From positions 1,292 to 7,049 of the forward strand of contig DFBG01000042.1 of NCBI GenBank assembly GCA_002367305.1: a DNA stretch of 5,758 nucleotides, in the 5' to 3' direction. A program made the position numbers and the translations under genes. The DNA is from Actinobacteria bacterium UBA3086 (GTDB lineage: Bacteria > Actinomycetota > Coriobacteriia > Anaerosomatales > UBA3086). The notes beneath the pieces are model-generated. The model made no database searches, had not been told where the DNA came from, and worked only from the letters and a program-made list of their open reading frames with translations. Below are positions 4,905 to 5,758 of this stretch, in pieces (within the stretch, counting starts at the first letter, position 1; each line of letters begins with the position of its first letter).

Positions 4905-4933
4905 TTGGGTGGAGCCGCGTCGAAGGATAGGAC
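4905..4933 (+). promoter_or_regulatory. Possible promoter of the SIMPL-domain gene
   Basis: TTGGGT (4905-4910), a 17-bp spacer and TAGGAC (4928-4933). Each hexamer matches consensus at only 3 of 6 positions, but the spacing is ideal. The site lies between the tRNA terminator and the ribosome binding site, the only space available for a promoter. Confidence 0.3.
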
Positions 4934-4969
4934 GGCGACGAAACGGACTGTTCTCGAAAGGAGCCCCTG

Positions 4970-5722
4970 ATGGGCACTGACATTCGCCTCACCCGAGGCG
5001 CAAAATGGGTTCTGGCGGGCGCGCTGCTGCTCGTCATCGTACTCGGCACAACAGGTTGCACCACAAGGATTGTGAGCGAGGGCGGAACGGTCCTCAACAC
5101 GGTCACCTCCGCAGGCACCGGTGAGACCAGCGCCGCTCCCGACGAGGCGACCATGAACTTCGGCGTCACAACCGAAGGCACTGACGCTGCGGATACTCTG
5201 GATGCCGCCTCAAAGGCCGCCGACGAGATCATTGCGGCTCTGAAGAACCTCGACATCGATGCCGATGACCTCCAGACCCGTAATGTGAGCATCTGGCCTC
5301 GATACAACTACAACCGCGATGACTCGCCGCCCCAGATCACGGGCTACGAGGCCTCGATCATGGTCTCTGCAACCCTGCGCGATCTGGGCCAGGTGGGCGA
5401 GGTGATCACCGCAGCGACCGCAGCTGGTGCGAATCAGGTCAACGGCCCCACCTTCACCCTCTCCGAGGATGCGGCAGCGCGCGATGAAGCGATCGAGGAC
5501 GCTGTAGCGAACGCCCGACGCAGGGCTGAGACCATGGCAGATGCCGCTGGCAAGAGCGTGGGCGACGTGATCAGCATCTCCGAGACCGGCGTGAGCGTTC
5601 CCCCTGTGTACCGCGGCGTTGAGGCGGACTATGCATTGGCCGAGGACGCCGGCTCCGTGCCTATCGAACCAGGCACGCTGGATATCAGCGCAAGAGTGAC
5701 CGTCGTGTTCGAGCTCAAGTAG
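4970..5722 (+). CDS. SIMPL-domain (DUF541, YggE-like) exported protein
   Basis: Protein of 250 residues. The N-terminus is a signal sequence: charged start (D4, R6, R9, K12), hydrophobic core WVLAGALLLVIVLG (13-26), then TTGC with C30 as a possible lipidation site. Thr at -3 is a weak lipobox residue, so it may instead be a plain secreted or anchored protein. The rest (about 40-249) fits the SIMPL domain: the opening TSAGTGETSAAPDEATMNFGVTTEG, alternating helix and strand, the ITGYEASIMVSATLRDL strand-turn at about 123-139, the AxxANARRRAETMADAAG-type helix at about 182-195, and a final strand ARVTVVFEL. Family proteins sit outside the cytoplasmic membrane; the E. coli member is linked to oxidative stress, but the biochemical role is unknown. 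AAAGGAG lies 6 nt before the ATG, which settles the start. It stands alone after the tRNA terminator. Confidence 0.88.
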   Translation: MGTDIRLTRGAKWVLAGALLLVIVLGTTGCTTRIVSEGGTVLNTVTSAGTGETSAAPDEATMNFGVTTEGTDAADTLDAASKAADEIIAALKNLDIDADDLQTRNVSIWPRYNYNRDDSPPQITGYEASIMVSATLRDLGQVGEVITAATAAGANQVNGPTFTLSEDAAARDEAIEDAVANARRRAETMADAAGKSVGDVISISETGVSVPPVYRGVEADYALAEDAGSVPIEPGTLDISARVTVVFELK

Positions 5723-5758
5723 CCGCACACCCGCATTCACACTGACGGCATACTCACG

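Noticed and set aside
4732..4980. Plus-strand open frame of 82 codons through tRNA-Arg
   Set aside because: The LAQLDRVSDYESEGRRFESC peptide is a well-known spurious translation of a tRNA gene. The frame also crosses the terminator.
5723..5758. Terminator or next gene after the SIMPL-domain gene
   Set aside because: The 36 bases after the stop contain no hairpin with a T-run and no ribosome binding site or start I can support.

Overview
The window is compact, high-GC bacterial DNA (roughly 60% G+C by eye). It holds five protein genes and three tRNA genes with encoded CCA ends. A tungsten/molybdenum-type aldehyde:ferredoxin oxidoreductase (AOR) points to an anaerobe. The GC content, codon use and short intergenic gaps would suit a high-GC anaerobe such as a Coriobacteriia-like actinobacterium, but that placement is inference. 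I see no transposase, integrase, phage gene or CRISPR array.

Layout. On the minus strand at 38-535 lies tadA, the tRNA adenosine deaminase. Next is tRNA-Ser(UGA) on the plus strand (649-738). Its 3' end is only 8 nt from the stop codon of a convergent minus-strand operon that fills 747-4476. In transcription order the operon encodes a small protein resembling the SCP2 sterol/lipid-carrier fold (4476 to 3862), an iron-type alcohol dehydrogenase (3865 to 2681) and the AOR (2684 to 747). Both internal junctions are 4-bp stop/start overlaps. A 140-bp divergent region follows; it carries a probable operon promoter with an inverted repeat inside it and a promoter for the tRNA genes. Then come tRNA-Ser(GCU) (4617-4711) and tRNA-Arg(ACG) (4765-4841), closed by a clear intrinsic terminator (4857-4886). 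The last gene is an exported SIMPL-domain (DUF541/YggE-like) protein at 4970-5722.

How the genes may work together. The operon looks like a two-step alcohol-aldehyde-acid module: the NAD(P)-dependent dehydrogenase interconverts alcohol and aldehyde, and the AOR interconverts aldehyde and carboxylic acid using ferredoxin. The coupled SCP2-like gene raises the possibility that the substrate is hydrophobic and is delivered by a carrier; this is the most novel idea in the window. Separately, TadA would make the wobble inosine in tRNA-Arg(ACG), so the enzyme and its classical substrate are both encoded here, about 4.2 kb apart.

The stretches 1-37 and 5723-5758 hold nothing I can identify. No gene-free stretch exceeds about 300 bases.
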